Assembly: GCA_019118275.1 (NCBI GenBank)
Contig: DWZH01000007.1
Coordinates: 1-64,000 of the forward strand
DNA from: Candidatus Brachybacterium merdavium
GTDB lineage: Bacteria; Actinomycetota; Actinomycetes; Actinomycetales; Dermabacteraceae
DNA: 64,000 nt
Reading direction: 5' to 3'
The translations under genes were made by a program, and so were the position numbers. The notes beneath the pieces are model-generated. The model searched no databases. It was not told where the DNA came from and worked only from the letters and a program-made list of their open reading frames with translations. How positions within the stretch are numbered: the stretch's first letter is position 1; the number at the start of each line of letters is the position of its first letter. Positions 61,134 through 64,000 of this stretch are shown piece after piece.

Positions 61134-61163
61134 TTGGAGCGTGCGGGGGGCGCTGGTTAGGAT
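61134..61163 (+). promoter_or_regulatory. tRNA-Ser promoter
   Basis: -35 TTGGAG (61134-61139), 18 bp, -10 TAGGAT (61158-61163). The expected start is at about 61170, next to the mature tRNA 5' end. Confidence 0.55.
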
Positions 61164-61170
61164 CGGCGAC

Positions 61171-61256
61171 GGTAGCGTGTCCGAGCGGCCGAAGGTGCTT
61201 CACTCGAAATGAAGTGTGGTTCATAGCCACCGCGGGTTCAAATCCCGCCGCTACCG
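61171..61256 (+). tRNA. tRNA-Ser(CGA)
   Basis: 86 nt. Acceptor GGTAGCG pairs with CGCTACC, discriminator G. The anticodon stem is CTTCA/TGAAG around CTCGAAA, anticodon CGA at 61205-61207. It has a long class II variable arm and a GGTTCAAAT T-loop. CCA is not encoded. It reads UCG codons. Confidence 0.97.
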
Positions 61257-61285
61257 CGTATGACCTGGGGTGAGGCCCCTGTGAA

Positions 61286-61322
61286 CGAGAAGGGCCCCGA
61301 CTGCGTGTCGGGGCCCTTCTCG
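61286..61322 (+). terminator. Terminator after tRNA-Ser
   Basis: CGAGAAGGGCCCCGA, 7-nt loop, TCGGGGCCCTTCTCG: a perfect 15-bp stem 30 nt past the tRNA. Confidence 0.8.
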
Positions 61323-61382
61323 CGTCCGCGGACCTGCCCGGTCGAAGCGACTGGGCAGGTGCCGGGCTCAGCCGATGGGGGC

Positions 61383-61652
61383 TCAGTCCGTGTCGAGGTC
61401 CCGTTCGAGCATCTCCGCGAGCGCCGCCACGGACTCCTCGGCCCCCTCGCCCTCGGCGCGCAGAGTCACCTCGTCGCCCTGGTCCGCCCCGAGGGTCAGC
61501 AGCATCAGGATGCTCGAGGCCTGCACGGCCTCGCCGGCACCCTTGGCGATGGTGACCTGTGCCGGTTGCTGACCGGCGGCTTGAGAGAAGAGCGCGGCAG
61601 GGCGGGCGTGCAGCCCGCTGGCGCTGGCGATCGTGACGGTGCGTTCAGCCAT
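61383..61652 (-). CDS. ptsH: HPr phosphocarrier protein
   Basis: 89 aa. The active-site His15 is in ASGLHARPAALF; Ser46 in QASSILMLLTLGA is the regulatory position. HPr passes phosphate from EI to sugar EII proteins; no EI or EII gene is in the window. The ATG at 61652 starts the homology; AAAGG lies upstream. The 240 bp before it show no gene. Confidence 0.95.
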   Translation of the reverse strand: MAERTVTIASASGLHARPAALFSQAAGQQPAQVTIAKGAGEAVQASSILMLLTLGADQGDEVTLRAEGEGAEESVAALAEMLERDLDTD

Positions 61653-61893
61653 CTGGAAGCCTTTCTCGACGAGGTGCGCCCAGCGTATCCCTGCCGGCCG
61701 GCCCCGGCGGGGACCCCGCCGGCCGGTCCCTGAGGCCACCCGCGTGTGACCGGCACTTATGGTTACCAGAGAGTTAGCAGACAGTCGACCAGAACGAGCG
61801 GGACGTGCTCGTCGACACGTGTTAAATTCTGGGCGGTTCGTCAGGGGTGACGAGAATGTGCGAGGGGCGCCGGGGCGGCCGCTGACGAGGCGG

Positions 61894-62766
61894 TCAGCGG
61901 AAACCGCCGACCACTCCCGGGCTGTCGTAGCCGGACATCCCCGGGGGCAGGGTGTGGGGGCCGGTCGGCGCCATGTGGTCGCGGCCGATGTCGGTCAGCT
62001 CGAACCAGGCGATCATGTCGCGTCCGGGAGCTCGTCCCCCGATCGCGGCCCAGGTGGTGCCGATGTGCTCGACCACCTCGGCGGTGCTGAGCGTCCAGGC
62101 GGTGAAGCGCCTCTCGGTGACGAAACCGGCGCGCAGCTCGCCGCGGGCGAGCATCCGGGCCAGCAGCAGGGTGCCGCGCTGCTCGAACTCCTCGTCACGC
62201 AAAGCACCGGTGGCGGCGAGCGCCTCGACCACGTGGCCGGGGTGCAGCCATGCCCTCCGGGCGATCTGCAGGAGCCGGTGCTCGATCGTGCTCGCCCGGG
62301 AGGCGGCATGCTCGGCGAGGCTCTCGGCGGTGGCGAAGCGGGGCGGACCGGGCGGCGTCGCGGACAGCTCCCCCTTCTCATCACAGGCGAGCTGCGCCCC
62401 GCGGGGGCCCTGCAGACGCCAGGGGGCGAGGGTCGACAGCCCGAGCGGTGCCGAGGCCCCGGCAGCGGTCGCGGTCACGTGCAACCGCCCTCGCGGATGC
62501 AGCGCGGCGTGCGTGATCGAGGCGCCCAGCAGCCGCGGATCGCGCAGCCCGACGGCGGCGTGACCGGCAGTTCCACGTCGGTCGGGGTGGTCGAGCAGTT
62601 GGATCCGGGAATGCAGCACCCAGCCGCGTGCGGTGATGGTCCAGGTGCCGCGTGCGGCGACCCGGGTGTGGATGATCGACTGTCCGCACAGCTCATCCAG
62701 CAGGGGGCGCCCCTGGGGGCGGTCACGGCCGGTGACGAAGGAGAACATCCGCTCATCCTCGCCCAT
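61894..62766 (-). CDS. Hypothetical protein
   Basis: About 290 aa, soluble, Arg-rich. The family is not recognised. The N-terminal half is beta-rich (GTWTITARGWVLHSRIQLLD; LHPRGRLHVTATA). The C-terminal part has helical stretches like a winged-helix or FtsK-gamma-like region (HPGHVVEALAATGALRDEEFEQRG; WFELTDIGRDHMAP). The ATG at 62766 is chosen; a TTG at 62796 would add 10 residues. It is divergent from the TetR gene. Confidence 0.65.
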   Translation of the reverse strand: MGEDERMFSFVTGRDRPQGRPLLDELCGQSIIHTRVAARGTWTITARGWVLHSRIQLLDHPDRRGTAGHAAVGLRDPRLLGASITHAALHPRGRLHVTATAAGASAPLGLSTLAPWRLQGPRGAQLACDEKGELSATPPGPPRFATAESLAEHAASRASTIEHRLLQIARRAWLHPGHVVEALAATGALRDEEFEQRGTLLLARMLARGELRAGFVTERRFTAWTLSTAEVVEHIGTTWAAIGGRAPGRDMIAWFELTDIGRDHMAPTGPHTLPPGMSGYDSPGVVGGFR

Positions 62767-62822
62767 GCCCGCGAAGTGACTGACCGGTCTTCGCAATCCG
62801 GTGGCCCGGGAGCCGGCGCGTC

Positions 62823-62828
62823 TAGACT
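62823..62828 (+). promoter_or_regulatory. -10 box TAGACT, leaderless promoter
   Basis: TAGACT, 6 nt, then ATG at 62835. Confidence 0.6.
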
Positions 62829-62834
62829 GAACAG

Positions 62835-63512
62835 ATGCCCCACACCACCAGCCGCGCCCCGGATCCCCGCCCGGCGCGGACCAAGGCGGCGATCTTCGCC
62901 GCCGCCCGTGACCTCACCGGTCAGGACGGTGAGGTCACCGTCAATGCCCTGGCCAAGCGCGCCGGGATCAGCCGCGCCGCCTTCTACAGCCATTTCGGGG
63001 GGCTGGACGATCTGATGGGCGCGATGCTCGGTCAGATGTTCGACGTGCAGGAAGCGCGCGCAGTCGAGCTGGCCGCCGACGGGCGGTCCACTCAGGACAT
63101 GGTCCAGGCCGCCGCCGCGACCATGGTCGCCTACGTGGTCCGCCATCATGCCTTCCTGCGCGGCGCGCTGGACTGGAAGTTCTCCCACCACACCTATCTG
63201 ATCCTGGTCGAGACCCTGTCTGATCTGCATGTGGTCGCCCTGGAGCGGATCGGCGACGAGGTGCCCGCGCATCTGGACATCGAGCGCACCGCCCGGTTCT
63301 TCGCGGGTGGCACCTTGGACCTGCTCATCCAGTGGCTCGTGGCCACCGAGCAGGACGCCCGGGAGGGGAGGGAGCCCGACGAGCAGGGCCTGACCGAAGA
63401 TCTGCTGCGGCTGATGCCCAGCTGGTACACGGGCCTGCGCCCGGAGGACCCGATCCCGGACGATCTGGTCATGGACGAACTGTTCGCGGAGGGGCCCCTG
63501 CCCGAGGCCTGA
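62835..63512 (+). CDS. TetR-family regulator
   Basis: 225 aa. HTH in ARTKAAIFAAARDLTGQDGEVTVNALAKRAGISRAAFYSHFGGLDDL; the remaining 165 residues are a helical ligand domain. The target is not evident: the divergent unknown gene at 61894 is the only close candidate, and I see no clear palindrome between them. Confidence 0.9.
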   Translation: MPHTTSRAPDPRPARTKAAIFAAARDLTGQDGEVTVNALAKRAGISRAAFYSHFGGLDDLMGAMLGQMFDVQEARAVELAADGRSTQDMVQAAAATMVAYVVRHHAFLRGALDWKFSHHTYLILVETLSDLHVVALERIGDEVPAHLDIERTARFFAGGTLDLLIQWLVATEQDAREGREPDEQGLTEDLLRLMPSWYTGLRPEDPIPDDLVMDELFAEGPLPEA

Positions 63513-63543
63513 TCGACCCGCGGGCCGATCGGTGCTCTCGCGG

Positions 63544-64000
63544 TCAGCAGTCCCGGGCCAGGCGCAGCAGCACCCGCGCCCCGAAGCGCACCGCGTCCAC
63601 CGGGACCCGCTCGTCGACCCCGTGGAACAGGGGCGCGAAGTCGAGATCCGCGGGCAGCTGCAGCGGCACGAACCCGTACCCCGAGATGCCCAGGCTGGAC
63701 AGCGGCTTGTTGTCGGTCCCGGCGCTGAGGCAGTAGGGCAGCACATGTGCGCCGGGGTCCTCGGCCTGGAGGGAACTGGTCATCGCCTCGATCAGGGCCC
63801 CTTCGCGCGGGGAATCGACCGAGACGCCGATGTGGTCCATCACCACCTCGACGTGCTCACCGGTCAGCTCGTCCAGCAGGGCCAGCAGCTCCTCCTGGTG
63901 GCCGGGCAGGAACCGCAGGTCGAAGCTCGCCTCGGCGGTCTGCGGGATGACGTTGGACATGTAGCCGGCATCCAGTTTGGTCATGTTCACCGAGTCCCGC
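63544..64000 (-). CDS. M20 family metallopeptidase, C-terminal part
   Basis: The 3' end of a gene that runs out of the window at 64000; about 152 codons are seen. The dimerisation-domain fold (VIPQTAEASFDLRFLPGHQEELLALLDELTG) and the last metal-site region SAGTDNKPLSSLGISGYGFVPL, with FHGVDERVPVDAVRFGARVLLRL (His and Glu), fit M20 peptidases or acylases. The specific substrate is unknown. Confidence 0.88.
   Translation of the reverse strand, partial: RDSVNMTKLDAGYMSNVIPQTAEASFDLRFLPGHQEELLALLDELTGEHVEVVMDHIGVSVDSPREGALIEAMTSSLQAEDPGAHVLPYCLSAGTDNKPLSSLGISGYGFVPLQLPADLDFAPLFHGVDERVPVDAVRFGARVLLRLARDC

Noticed and set aside
60790..61230. Minus-strand frame running into the tRNA gene
   Set aside because: It overlaps the tRNA and its promoter, and has no recognisable domain.
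61286..61322. Phage or island attachment site at the tRNA-Ser 3' end
   Set aside because: The repeat after the tRNA is a symmetric terminator, not a copy of the tRNA end, and no integrase is near.

Overview
The window is gene-dense, very GC-rich DNA (roughly 70% by eye) from a high-GC Gram-positive bacterium. The gene set, the many probable leaderless genes (a TANNNT box 6-7 nt before the start codon), the TAT/lipoprotein substrate-binding proteins and a 6C-like small RNA point to an actinobacterium, most likely a Micrococcales member such as Brachybacterium/Dermabacteraceae. The genus is inferred from the general look of the sequence, not from a search. I see no rRNA, phage, intact insertion sequence or CRISPR array. 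There is one tRNA, Ser(CGA).

Layout. 0-6.3 kb: a conserved unknown protein, a class A beta-lactamase-like hydrolase, and a minus-strand set DUF3870 / structured RNA / DUF819 membrane protein / dipeptide epimerase / secreted NlpC-P60 peptidase, which reads as a cell-wall peptide recycling module. 6.3-13.4 kb: MFS exporter, esterase, small unknown proteins, a membrane Ser/Thr kinase, a beta-lactamase-fold hydrolase. 13.4-17.4 kb: SWIM protein plus SNF2 helicase. 17.4-22.5 kb: repeat-rich spacer with possible IS-end remnants, a ParA/MinD-like ATPase with a long Ala/Ser/Pro tract, a PP2C-like protein, a strong orphan promoter, a 6C-like RNA, an orphan winged-helix regulator and a possible Met-rich microprotein. 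22.5-26.2 kb: AraC, VOC, upp, AraC-DinB, a frameshifted DHFR-like gene, tadA. 26.3-35 kb: NMT1/SsuABC-type ABC importer, LuxR remnant, Phd/VapC pair, ABC-F, metNIQ. 35-43.7 kb: kinase-like P-loop protein, oligopeptidase B, TetR with a perfect operator palindrome and an ABC exporter, a TipA-type MerR gene with an internal ribosome binding site, and a second S9 protein that has lost its whole catalytic triad.

44-60.2 kb is a carbohydrate region: cytoplasmic GH31 alpha-xylosidase, GH3 beta-glycosidase and GH42 beta-galactosidase, two complete sugar ABC importers and two LacI regulators with visible palindromic operators. Together these fit import and intracellular trimming of xyloglucan-type oligosaccharides. 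60.3-64 kb: a membrane protein, tRNA-Ser, HPr, an unknown protein, a TetR regulator and the 3' part of an M20 peptidase gene cut by the window end.

Small transcription units dominate. Within operons, 4-bp ATGA/GTGA overlaps are common, which suggests translational coupling.
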